This document shows, in pieces, positions 1 through 5,785 of a stretch of 5,785 nt of DNA. The stretch is taken from assembly GCA_023442845.1 (NCBI GenBank), contig JAEZXC010000154.1, forward strand, positions 1-5,785, in the 5' to 3' direction. Both the position numbers and the translations under genes were made by a program. The notes under the pieces are model-generated. The model worked only from the letters and a program-made list of their open reading frames with translations. It searched no databases and had not been told where the DNA came from. Positions within the stretch are counted from its first letter, which is position 1; each line of letters opens with the position of its first letter. The DNA comes from Actinomycetes bacterium. Lineage in GTDB: Bacteria > Actinomycetota > Actinomycetes > Actinomycetales > Demequinaceae.

Positions 1-2259
1 GCCCAGTACGGCGTCGGCCGCGAAGGTCTTCCGGGCGAATGGCCAGCGGACTACGACGACCCCCAGCCGTACACGCCTGCGTGGCAAGAGACGATCACGG
101 GCGTACCGGCGGAGCAGGCCGCGCGCATTGGCCGCGAGTTTGCGCAGAACGCCGAAGACTCCGGTGGCCGCTCCATGATCATTCTGGGCGCCGGCACAAA
201 CCACTACTTCCACTCGGACGCGATTTACCGGACGTTCTTGTCACTCATCACACTGACCGGGTGTCAGGGCGTCAACGGTGGCGGCTGGGCACACTACGTG
301 GGCCAGGAGAAATGCCGCCCCGTCACGGGATGGGCACAACTCGCATTTGGGCTCGATTGGGTCCGCCCGCCGCGCCAGATGATCGGCACCGGGTTCTTCT
401 ATGTCAACACCAACCAGTGGCGTTACGACGGGATGCGGCCCGAGGACATTTCGTCACCTCTTGGCCACGGCGCTTTTGACGGGATGACGTCCATCGACGT
501 GCTCGCACAGTCTGCACGCTCCGGCTGGATGCCGTCCTACCCCACGTTTGACCGCTCGAGCCTCGATCTCGGCGCGAGTATCACCTCGTCCGGGCGCGAC
601 GCGGGCGAGTACATGAAAGACAGGCTGACGTCTGGCGATGTGCGCTTTGCCATCGAAGATCCCGACGCTCCAGAAAACTGGCCCCGTGTGCTCACCGTGT
701 GGCGGGCAAACCTGTTGGGTTCGTCAGCCAAGGGCAACGAGTTCTTCTTGCGCCACCTCTTGGGGACGCACTCCGCCGCGACGGCGAAGGAAAGCGGAGA
801 AGGCGAGCGGCCGCGGGACGTGACATGGCACGACGAGGCCCCGGAAGGCAAGCTTGACCTCCTTGTCTCGCTCGACTACCGCATGACGTCAACGGGCTTG
901 TTCTCTGACGTCGTCCTGCCGGCCGCGACGTGGTATGAGAAGCACGACCTCTCCTCCACCGACATGCACCCGTTCGTGCACGCCTTCACCCCCGCGATCA
1001 ACCCGCCCTGGGAGACGAAGAGCGACTACGACACATTCCGCGAGTTGGCCGAGCTCGTTTCGGAGCTCACGGTGGGGCACGTCGAAAAGGTGACCGACCT
1101 TGTGGCAGCGCCGCTGCTCCATGACACCGCCGACGCGATGTCGGTGCCCCATGGCACGGTCAAGGACTGGAAGAACGGCGACGTCGAGTTCATTCCAGGG
1201 CGAACCGCACCCAAGTTCATCCTCGTCGAGCGCGATTACACAAAGATCGGCGCGCAATGGTCCGCTTTGGGACCGCTCATGGAGCGGCTCGGCACCCTCA
1301 CCAAGGGCGTCAAAGTGGATGTGACACCTGAGGTGGAGCGCCTTGCGCGCACCAATGGCGTCATCGCTCGCGGCCACGCGGCCGGGCGACCGTCGCTCGC
1401 CCTCGCTCAGCATGCGTGCGAGGCGATCCTCGCGCTGTCCGGCACCACGAACGGGCGCGTAGCTGTTGCGGGTTTCCGCGACATGGAAGCACGGACGGGG
1501 CAACGCCTCGCGGACCTCGCACTCGACAACGAGGGTAAGCAGATCACCTTCCCCGACACGCAAGCGCGGCCAGTACCCGTCATCACGAGCCCCGAGTGGT
1601 CGGGATCCGAACATGGCGGGCGCCGGTACACGGCGTTCACCATCAATGTGGAGCGGCTCAAGCCCTGGCATACCTTGACGGGCCGCCAGCACTTCTTCCT
1701 CGACCACGACTGGATGGCGGAGATGGGTGAATGCCTCCCCACGTTCCGACCCACCATCAACATGCAACGTCTCTACGGTGATCAGACGCGGGGCGGTGGC
1801 CGGGAAGTGACGGTGCGCTACCTCACTCCCCACTCCAAGTGGTCAATTCACTCGAACTATCAGGACAACCAACACATGTTGTCGCTATCGCGAGGTGGTC
1901 CTGACTTATGGATGAGCGTGGAGGACGCCGCCGCCATCGGCGTTAAGGACAACGAGTGGGTCGAGGCGTACAACCGCAACGGAGTTGTCGTGGCCCGCGC
2001 CGTGGTGAGCCACCGCATGCCCGCCGGAACGGTCTACATGTATCACGCGAAGGACCGCGTCGTGGATGTGCCGATCGCCGAAGCCTCCGGGCAGCGGGGC
2101 GGTATTCACAACTCGCTCACCCGCCTCATGATCAAGCCGACCCACGTGGTGGGCGGCTATGCGCAACTGTCGTTTGCATTCAATTACCTGGGCCCCACCG
2201 GCAACCAGCGCGACGAAGTCACGGTGATTCGTCGCCGCTCGCAGGAGGTGACGTACTGA
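1..2259 (+). CDS. narG: Respiratory nitrate reductase alpha subunit NarG, 5'-truncated by the window edge
   Basis: Catalytic subunit of the membrane-bound, cytoplasm-facing nitrate reductase; it reduces nitrate to nitrite at a molybdenum bis-MGD centre. The frame is open from base 1 to TGA at 2257-2259, giving 752 visible residues. The family is usually about 1,200-1,250 residues, so the N-terminal part with the FS0 [4Fe-4S] site and the Mo-ligand Asp lies upstream. Numbering from base 1, recognisable NarG motifs are GWAHYVGQEK (residues 95-104), SDVVLPAATWYEKHD (302-316) with DMHPF (321-325), TGRQ (560-563), LTPHSKW (608-614) opening the C-terminal molybdopterin-dinucleotide-binding domain (about 600-735), and QRGGIHNS (698-705). 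From memory, long stretches align with E. coli NarG, including the GVKDNEWVEAYNRNG region. It ends soon after the domain and lacks most of E. coli's short C-terminal tail. One rare TTA leucine codon lies at 1906-1908. The stop overlaps the narH start. NarJ and NarI downstream rule out other DMSO-reductase-family enzymes. Confidence 0.98.
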   Translation, partial: AQYGVGREGLPGEWPADYDDPQPYTPAWQETITGVPAEQAARIGREFAQNAEDSGGRSMIILGAGTNHYFHSDAIYRTFLSLITLTGCQGVNGGGWAHYVGQEKCRPVTGWAQLAFGLDWVRPPRQMIGTGFFYVNTNQWRYDGMRPEDISSPLGHGAFDGMTSIDVLAQSARSGWMPSYPTFDRSSLDLGASITSSGRDAGEYMKDRLTSGDVRFAIEDPDAPENWPRVLTVWRANLLGSSAKGNEFFLRHLLGTHSAATAKESGEGERPRDVTWHDEAPEGKLDLLVSLDYRMTSTGLFSDVVLPAATWYEKHDLSSTDMHPFVHAFTPAINPPWETKSDYDTFRELAELVSELTVGHVEKVTDLVAAPLLHDTADAMSVPHGTVKDWKNGDVEFIPGRTAPKFILVERDYTKIGAQWSALGPLMERLGTLTKGVKVDVTPEVERLARTNGVIARGHAAGRPSLALAQHACEAILALSGTTNGRVAVAGFRDMEARTGQRLADLALDNEGKQITFPDTQARPVPVITSPEWSGSEHGGRRYTAFTINVERLKPWHTLTGRQHFFLDHDWMAEMGECLPTFRPTINMQRLYGDQTRGGGREVTVRYLTPHSKWSIHSNYQDNQHMLSLSRGGPDLWMSVEDAAAIGVKDNEWVEAYNRNGVVVARAVVSHRMPAGTVYMYHAKDRVVDVPIAEASGQRGGIHNSLTRLMIKPTHVVGGYAQLSFAFNYLGPTGNQRDEVTVIRRRSQEVTY
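2243..2248 (+). promoter_or_regulatory. Shine-Dalgarno site of narH
   Basis: AGGAGG, a full match to the anti-Shine-Dalgarno core, lies inside the last codons of narG, 10 bases before the ATG at 2259. It supports that ATG as the narH start, although the reading frame stays open for about 300 bases further upstream. Confidence 0.8.
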
Positions 2260-3890
2260 TGAAGGTCATGGCTCAAGTGGGCATGGTGATGAACCTCGAC
2301 AAGTGCATTGGTTGTCACACATGCTCCGTCACCTGCAAGCAGGCGTGGACCAACCGCGACGGCATCGAGTACGCATGGTTCAACAATGTGGAGACCCGGC
2401 CAGGGCTCGGCTATCCCAAGACGTACCAGGACCAGGACAAGTGGAAGGGGGGCTGGGAGCTGACGAAGCGTGGCAAGCTCAAGCTGCGCCAAGGTGGCCG
2501 CCTCAAGCGCCTCGCCACGATCTTCAATAACCCGAAACTCCCGGGCGTTGAGGACTACTACGAGCCGTGGACGTATGACTACGACACATTGCTGAACGCC
2601 CCTCAGGGCCGCACCTCTCCGGTGGCCCGTCCCAAGTCAGCGATCACTGGCAAGGACATGGCGATCACGTGGTCAGCCAACTGGGATGACAACCTCGCTG
2701 GAGCCCCGGAGACAGCCCCCGAGGACCCGATCGTCAAGAAGATTCACAGCCAGGTCACCGATCGGATCAAGTTCGAATACGAGCAGGCGTTCATGTTCTA
2801 CCTGCCACGTATTTGCGAGCACTGCCTCAACCCCTCGTGCGTGTCCGCGTGCCCGTCCGGCGCGATGTACAAGCGGGCCGAGGATGGCATCGTGCTTGTC
2901 GACCAAGACGCCTGTCGCGGCTGGCGCATGTGCGTGACCGGGTGCCCGTACAAGAAGGTCTACTTCAACCACAACACCGGCAAGGCCGAGAAGTGCACGA
3001 TGTGTTACCCACGCATCGAGGCGGGCATGCCGACCATTTGTTCTGAAACGTGCGTCGGACGCTTGCGTTACCTCGGCCTGTTCCTTTACGACGCGGACCG
3101 GGTCACCGAGGCGGCGGCGACGCCAAACGAGCAAGACCTCTACGAGGCACAGCTTGACCTCATTTTGGATCCTCACGATCCCGAGGTGCAGGCTGCGGCT
3201 CGCCGTGACGGCATCGCCGAGGACTGGATTGAGGCTGCAAAGAAGTCGCCTGTGTACCAGTTGGCCAAGGTGTATCGCGTGGCGCTGCCACTACACCCGG
3301 AATACCGGACGATGCCGATGGTCTGGTACATCCCGCCGCTTTCCCCCGTGTCCGATGCTCTCAAAGAGACGGGCCACGATGCGGAGGACGCCGGCAATTT
3401 GTTCGGCGCTTTGCGGGCGTTGCGCATCCCGATCGAATACCTCGCAGAGTTGTTCACCGCGGGTGACGTGGCGCCGGTGCTCCGGTCCCTCGACACCCTC
3501 GCGGCGATGCGCTCGTATATGCGCGACCATAATCTCGGGGCGGCGCTGAAGCCGGAGATCCCCGCAGCGGTCGGGATGAGCGAAGAAGACATGATGGCGC
3601 TCTACCGTTTGCTTGCGATCGCCAAGTACGAGGACCGTTACGTCATTCCTGCGGCCCACAACGAGGTGGCGAAGGAACTCGACGACCTTGCCTGCGCGCT
3701 TGACGCAGTCGGCGGTCCAGGTGGCGGTGGCCCCGCCACCGTCTCAGCGGACAGCTTCCATGCATTGCAGGGTCTCGCTGATACGAAACCATATGCGTCG
3801 GTGACCTCCGATTCGGTCAATCTGCCGCATTGGGACGGGAAGGGTGTGCCGCTCGGCATGCCGAAGATTAGGGTGCGCGGAAATGAGTGA
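2259..3890 (+). CDS. narH: Respiratory nitrate reductase beta subunit NarH (four Fe-S clusters)
   Basis: Electron-transfer subunit linking the NarI hemes to NarG on the cytoplasmic side of the membrane. It has 543 residues, slightly longer than E. coli NarH. The ATG overlaps the narG stop (TGATG), follows a strong Shine-Dalgarno site, and gives the expected start MKVMAQVGMVMNLDKCIGC. All ligand groups are present: Cys16/19/22/26; Cys186/189/194/198; Cys219, Trp222, Cys225, Cys229; and Cys246/249/261/265. They match E. coli spacing with a constant shift of two residues after the first group. Trp222 in CRGWRMC replaces a cysteine, the NarH hallmark that makes one cluster [3Fe-4S] beside three [4Fe-4S]. 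LPLHPEYRTMPMVWYIPPLSP and the LAIAKYEDRYVIP segment are also typical. The C-terminus differs from E. coli: a Gly-rich linker (GGPGGGGP) leads to a segment with DSFHALQ and VNLPHWDGKG, which resembles actinobacterial NarH proteins as I recall them. It overlaps narJ by 8 bases. Confidence 0.98.
   Translation: MKVMAQVGMVMNLDKCIGCHTCSVTCKQAWTNRDGIEYAWFNNVETRPGLGYPKTYQDQDKWKGGWELTKRGKLKLRQGGRLKRLATIFNNPKLPGVEDYYEPWTYDYDTLLNAPQGRTSPVARPKSAITGKDMAITWSANWDDNLAGAPETAPEDPIVKKIHSQVTDRIKFEYEQAFMFYLPRICEHCLNPSCVSACPSGAMYKRAEDGIVLVDQDACRGWRMCVTGCPYKKVYFNHNTGKAEKCTMCYPRIEAGMPTICSETCVGRLRYLGLFLYDADRVTEAAATPNEQDLYEAQLDLILDPHDPEVQAAARRDGIAEDWIEAAKKSPVYQLAKVYRVALPLHPEYRTMPMVWYIPPLSPVSDALKETGHDAEDAGNLFGALRALRIPIEYLAELFTAGDVAPVLRSLDTLAAMRSYMRDHNLGAALKPEIPAAVGMSEEDMMALYRLLAIAKYEDRYVIPAAHNEVAKELDDLACALDAVGGPGGGGPATVSADSFHALQGLADTKPYASVTSDSVNLPHWDGKGVPLGMPKIRVRGNE
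3720..3740 (+). repeat. Perfect GC-rich inverted repeat (possible mRNA hairpin) inside narH
   Basis: GGTGGCGG at 3720-3727 and CCGCCACC at 3733-3740 are exact reverse complements separated by five bases (TGGCC). This would form an 8-bp stem. It encodes part of the Gly-rich linker of NarH. No T-run follows, so it is not an intrinsic terminator. It may simply reflect Gly/Pro codons in a GC-rich genome. Confidence 0.5.
3870..3875 (+). promoter_or_regulatory. Probable Shine-Dalgarno site of narJ
   Basis: AGGGTG, a partial match to the consensus, lies 7 bases before the ATG at 3883. It favours this start over an in-frame GTG at 3844, which would add 13 residues unlike any NarJ N-terminus I know. 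Coupling to narH translation probably also helps initiation. Confidence 0.5.
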
Positions 3891-4512
3891 ACACACCGCA
3901 GCGGCGCGGCTCGCCGCCTCCTGGTTGCTGTGGTACCCGGACGACGCCTTGCGTGAGCGACTGCCGGACATTCGCGCCGCTGTCGCCGACGTTGCGGGCA
4001 GTGCGGGCGAGAAGTTGCGCGAGTTTGTGCGCACCTTCGACGCGTGGGACTGGGACGACGCCCAACGCCACTACGTCGACACATTCGACATGCGTCGGCG
4101 CACCGCGTTGTACCTGTCGTTCTGGACCGATGGCGACACCCGCAATCGTGGGTACGCGATGCTTCGCTTCAAGCAGGCCTATTTGGCATCGGGATTTGAG
4201 ATTGGCGACGAGGAGCTTCCGGACCACCTCAGCGTCGTTCTCGAATTCGCCGCCATCGGCAATGCGCTCTCGGGTGACGCGTTGCTCGTCGAAAACCGCG
4301 TGGGCATCGGCCTCCTCGCGGAGGCACTGCGCGCGGCCAAGTCCCCGTACGCACTGCTTGTCGAAGCGGTCCTCGCCACGCTGCCATCACTCACTCCCGA
4401 AATCCGGGAGCGGATGGCGGAGCTCGCCCGTTCGGGCCCGCCAGTGGAAAGCGTCGGCCTCGACCCCTTCCCCACCGCCGTCACTCTCGAAACCATAGGG
4501 GGCCGTCGATGA
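3883..4512 (+). CDS. narJ: Nitrate reductase assembly chaperone NarJ
   Basis: Cytoplasmic system-specific chaperone, not part of the final enzyme. In the well-studied E. coli system NarJ binds apo-NarG, promotes insertion of the molybdenum cofactor and an Fe-S cluster, and holds NarGH until it docks on NarI. The product has 209 residues, somewhat shorter than E. coli NarJ (236). Family features are the N-terminal SWLLWYPDD segment (residues 13-21; compare RLLEYPD in E. coli), HYVDTFDMRRRTALYLSFW (63-81), the DTRNRGYAML stretch (85-94), and the signature ELPDHL (111-116) followed by a hydrophobic helix. The composition suggests an all-helical soluble protein without signal peptide or membrane segment. 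The ATG lies within narH (8-base overlap, ATGAGTGA), and the stop overlaps the narI start by 4 bases, so its synthesis is tied to that of its partners. The C-terminal 25 residues are poorly conserved compared with E. coli. Confidence 0.96.
   Translation: MSEHTAAARLAASWLLWYPDDALRERLPDIRAAVADVAGSAGEKLREFVRTFDAWDWDDAQRHYVDTFDMRRRTALYLSFWTDGDTRNRGYAMLRFKQAYLASGFEIGDEELPDHLSVVLEFAAIGNALSGDALLVENRVGIGLLAEALRAAKSPYALLVEAVLATLPSLTPEIRERMAELARSGPPVESVGLDPFPTAVTLETIGGRR
4497..4502 (+). promoter_or_regulatory. Shine-Dalgarno site of narI
   Basis: AGGGGG lies 6 bases before the ATG at 4509. It supports that ATG rather than the second in-frame ATG at 4518, which would place the site 15 bases away. Confidence 0.65.
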
Positions 4513-5249
4513 CCGCAATGGAACTGGTCGTGTGGACCTCGTTGCCATACGCATGCTTGGCCGTGGCGGTCTCGGGCATCGTGTGGCGCTATCGCTATGA
4601 CCGATTTGGCTGGACCACGCGCTCAAGTCAGATGTATGAATCGCGCATCATGCGGATTGCCTCACCGCTGTTTCACTACGGCATCATCGCGGTGATCTTC
4701 GGGCATGTGCTCGGCCTCATGGTGCCCGACAGCTGGACGGCCGCGATCGGCATCGATGACCACCGATATCACCAACTCACCTTGCCGCTCAGCCTGTTCG
4801 CGGGTGCCGCTGCCGTCGTTGGTTTCGTCATGCTGATCATTCGCCGTCGCACGTCACCGCCGGTGTTCAGCCGCACCACGCTCAATGACAAGGTGATGTA
4901 TCTCTTTCTTGGCGCGTCCATCATGCTCGGCACCACGGCGTCGTGGTGGGCGTCTGGACTGCTCGGAGTGGACCACAACTACCGCGAGGACGTCTCGGTG
5001 TGGTTCCGCTCGATCCTCATGTTCCAGCCGCAACCGGAGGCGATGGCCACGGCGCCCGTCGTTTTCCAACTTCACGTCGTCGCGGGCTTCATCCTCTTTG
5101 CGGTGTGGCCGTTCACGCGGCTCGTGCACGCACTCTCCGCGCCCATCCAATACGTGGCGCGTCCCTACGTTGTCTATCGCACCCGCGATCGGCACCCAAC
5201 TGGTGCTCGCGCACCGCGTCGCGGCTGGGAACCCTCACGCCGCGACTGA
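4509..5249 (+). CDS. narI: Respiratory nitrate reductase gamma subunit NarI (di-heme cytochrome b)
   Basis: Membrane anchor and quinol dehydrogenase: it oxidises menaquinol and passes electrons through two b hemes to NarH. It has 246 residues (E. coli: 225). Five hydrophobic segments are visible at about residues 5-27, 52-73, 90-112, 128-150 and 183-205. Four histidines match the heme ligands known from E. coli NarI: His56 and His66 in the second segment (LFHYG...FGHVLG), and His189 and His207 around the fifth (FQLHVVAG...RLVHALS). SSQMYES before the second segment and PFTRLVHALSAPIQYVARPY near the end are family hallmarks. After the region where the E. coli protein ends there is an extra basic tail of about 22 residues (TRDRHPTGARAPRRGWEPSR and two more), expected to be cytoplasmic. 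The ATG overlaps the narJ stop as ATGA. The gene completes the narGHJI set, and the next gene starts 28 bases later without an obvious terminator between. Confidence 0.97.
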   Translation: MTAMELVVWTSLPYACLAVAVSGIVWRYRYDRFGWTTRSSQMYESRIMRIASPLFHYGIIAVIFGHVLGLMVPDSWTAAIGIDDHRYHQLTLPLSLFAGAAAVVGFVMLIIRRRTSPPVFSRTTLNDKVMYLFLGASIMLGTTASWWASGLLGVDHNYREDVSVWFRSILMFQPQPEAMATAPVVFQLHVVAGFILFAVWPFTRLVHALSAPIQYVARPYVVYRTRDRHPTGARAPRRGWEPSRRD

Positions 5250-5269
5250 CCGCTTCCCTCACAACAACT

Positions 5270-5275
5270 GGAGAG
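5270..5275 (+). promoter_or_regulatory. Probable Shine-Dalgarno site of the DUF2249 gene
   Basis: GGAGAG lies just upstream of the ATG at 5278. The GGAG core is only 4 bases from the start codon, a tight spacing. A second in-frame ATG at 5296 is the alternative start, but it would have no comparable site closer to it. Confidence 0.5.
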
Positions 5276-5277
5276 AT

Positions 5278-5577
5278 ATGTCTACCAACCTCGGAATGCC
5301 CGGCGACCACGCATGCACATGCGGTGAGCACGGCGAGGTCGAACTGCCGGTGCTTGTCGCATCGGAGATCCCGCACGAGATTCGCCATGCAGCAATCTTT
5401 GGCGCTCTTGAAGGGGCGCCACGCGGGATCCAACTGGTGGCACCGCACGACCCCTTGCCGCTGCTCGGGCAGATCGAGCAGCGCTGGCCCGGCGTGTACA
5501 ACATCGAGTACGCGGAGCGCGACACGGCCTGGCGCCTCAACATCACCCCGCGTGCGAACCCGGCAATCCCCGCGTAA
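5278..5577 (+). CDS. Small DUF2249-domain protein with His/Cys-rich N-terminus
   Basis: A soluble protein of 99 residues without signal peptide or membrane segment. Residues about 23-92 fit the DUF2249 pattern as I know it: a strand followed by IPHEIRH (31-37, matching the family's LPPxxRH), a helix with FGALEGAPRG (41-50), the hallmark PHDPLPLLGQIE (56-67), and a closing W85-R86 strand. The layout resembles the TusA/SirA-like fold but lacks the CPxP sulfur-carrier cysteine of TusA. The N-terminal 20 residues contain His11, Cys13, Cys15 and His18 in HACTCGEH, which could bind a metal; that is inference. The function of the family is not established. DUF2249 domains occur alone or fused to hemerythrin-like domains, and I recall them near nitrogen-oxide respiration genes. 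The 28-base gap after narI without a terminator suggests co-transcription with narGHJI. I assign the family with good confidence and no specific function. Confidence 0.85.
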   Translation: MSTNLGMPGDHACTCGEHGEVELPVLVASEIPHEIRHAAIFGALEGAPRGIQLVAPHDPLPLLGQIEQRWPGVYNIEYAERDTAWRLNITPRANPAIPA

Positions 5578-5588
5578 CGCGCCGTTTC

Positions 5589-5600
5589 TACACTGAGCAG
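5589..5600 (+). promoter_or_regulatory. Possible leaderless promoter (-10 element) of the Mog/MoaB gene
   Basis: TACACT at 5589-5594 fits the actinobacterial -10 pattern TANNNT. It is followed by exactly 6 bases before the ATG at 5601, the usual distance from -10 to transcription start. Transcription would then begin at the start codon and give a leaderless mRNA. Consistent with this, no Shine-Dalgarno site lies at a normal distance before the ATG. No clear -35 hexamer is visible about 17 bases upstream, so the call is tentative. Confidence 0.4.
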
Positions 5601-5785
5601 ATGTCCCCCACTCTTGATGGCGTCCTCGTTGCGGTGGTGACGGTCTCGGACCGCACCGCCAATGGCGAGCGCGCCGACGCCTCGGGGCCGATTCTCGCCG
5701 ACGCGATGCGTCAGTTGGGTGCACAGGTGCTCAGTTCGGTAGTTCCCGATGGTGCCGACGACGTGGAACGGGTACTCCACGCGGC
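5601..5785 (+). CDS. Molybdenum cofactor biosynthesis protein, Mog/MoaB family (3'-truncated by the window edge)
   Basis: Only the first 61 residues are in the window; the frame is still open at the edge. The start reads MSPTLDGVLVAVVTVSDRTA, then NGERADASGP (21-30) and VVPDGADDVERVL (47-59). The strand ending in TVSDR, the Gly-x-x-x-Asp-x-Ser-Gly-Pro segment and the VPDG turn are typical of the MogA/MoaB family. MogA-type members adenylylate molybdopterin before molybdenum insertion. The diagnostic GGTG-x4-D motif of the active site would lie beyond the right edge, so MogA and MoaB cannot be told apart and no symbol is given. The ATG is 23 bases after the DUF2249 stop. A gene for the final steps of Moco synthesis fits well beside a molybdoenzyme operon. 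It may be read from the nar operon, from its own leaderless promoter, or from both. Confidence 0.85.
   Translation, partial: MSPTLDGVLVAVVTVSDRTANGERADASGPILADAMRQLGAQVLSSVVPDGADDVERVLHA

Noticed and set aside
39..479. Forward open frame of 146 codons in another frame of narG
   Set aside because: The product is Arg/Pro-rich shadow sequence, while the narG frame in the same region encodes clear NarG motifs.
889..1833. Antisense open frame of 314 codons opposite narG
   Set aside because: It lies wholly within well-conserved narG. Long antisense frames are expected in GC-rich coding DNA, and its translation (rich in Arg, Gly, Val, His) resembles no known protein.
2218..2252. GTCAC/GTGAC pair that could mask the narH ribosome site
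   Set aside because: It has only 5 bp with a 25-base loop, which is easily found by chance in this composition.
1956..2258. Upstream extension of narH in the open frame
   Set aside because: The translation here is Arg-rich and overlaps the conserved C-terminal domain of NarG. The ATG at 2259 has a strong Shine-Dalgarno site and matches the NarH N-terminus.
1..5249. Other DMSO-reductase-family operons (perchlorate, chlorate or ethylbenzene dehydrogenase, selenate reductase)
   Set aside because: The NarG motifs, the NarH CRGWRMC site, NarJ, and a five-helix NarI with all four heme histidines together define a NarGHJI nitrate reductase.
4909..5277. Upstream extensions of the DUF2249 frame, and a second forward frame from 4943, across narI
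   Set aside because: Both are shadows of narI, which has clear heme ligands and membrane segments. The DUF2249 gene has its own ATG and ribosome site at 5270-5280.
5571..5588. CGCGTAACGCG followed by CCGTTTC as a terminator after the DUF2249 gene
   Set aside because: The stem is only 4 bp around a 3-base loop, and the T-run is three bases and offset. This is too weak for an intrinsic terminator.
5113..5780. Two overlapping antisense open frames opposite narI, the DUF2249 gene and the Mog/MoaB gene
   Set aside because: They cover two recognisable forward protein families and have Arg-rich translations without family resemblance.

Overview
The window holds most of a respiratory nitrate reductase operon, narGHJI, followed on the same strand by a small DUF2249-family gene and the start of a molybdopterin-biosynthesis gene of the Mog/MoaB family. 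All six genes read left to right. Strong G/C bias at third codon positions, high overall G+C, and protein details (a Gly-rich NarH C-terminal region, an Arg/Pro-rich NarI tail) point to a high-G+C Gram-positive bacterium (Actinomycetota). I cannot name the genus from this sequence.

Layout: positions 1-2259 are the 3' part of narG, with the N-terminal part outside the window. Positions 2259-3890 are narH, 3883-4512 narJ and 4509-5249 narI. These four genes overlap by 1, 8 and 4 bases, which is typical of a translationally coupled operon. After a 28-base gap comes a 99-residue DUF2249 protein (5278-5577). After another 23 bases comes a Mog/MoaB-like gene (from 5601) that runs off the right edge. 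No gene-free stretch exceeds 30 bases, and there is no tRNA, rRNA, CRISPR array or mobile element.

How the genes work together: NarI is the di-heme membrane cytochrome that oxidises menaquinol. NarH passes electrons through four Fe-S clusters. NarG reduces nitrate to nitrite at a molybdenum bis-MGD centre facing the cytoplasm. NarJ is the dedicated chaperone for cofactor insertion and membrane docking of NarGH. The Mog/MoaB-like protein would help make the molybdenum cofactor that NarG needs. The DUF2249 protein has no established function. Its position between the last structural gene and a cofactor gene suggests a supporting role in nitrate respiration, but that is inference.

The operon core is canonical and shows no frameshift or loss of a recognisable key residue. 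The points most worth a second look are the DUF2249 protein with its His/Cys-rich N-terminus, a leaderless-type promoter pattern directly in front of the Mog/MoaB gene, and a perfect GC-rich hairpin inside the 3' part of narH. I did not find convincing evidence of an undescribed system.
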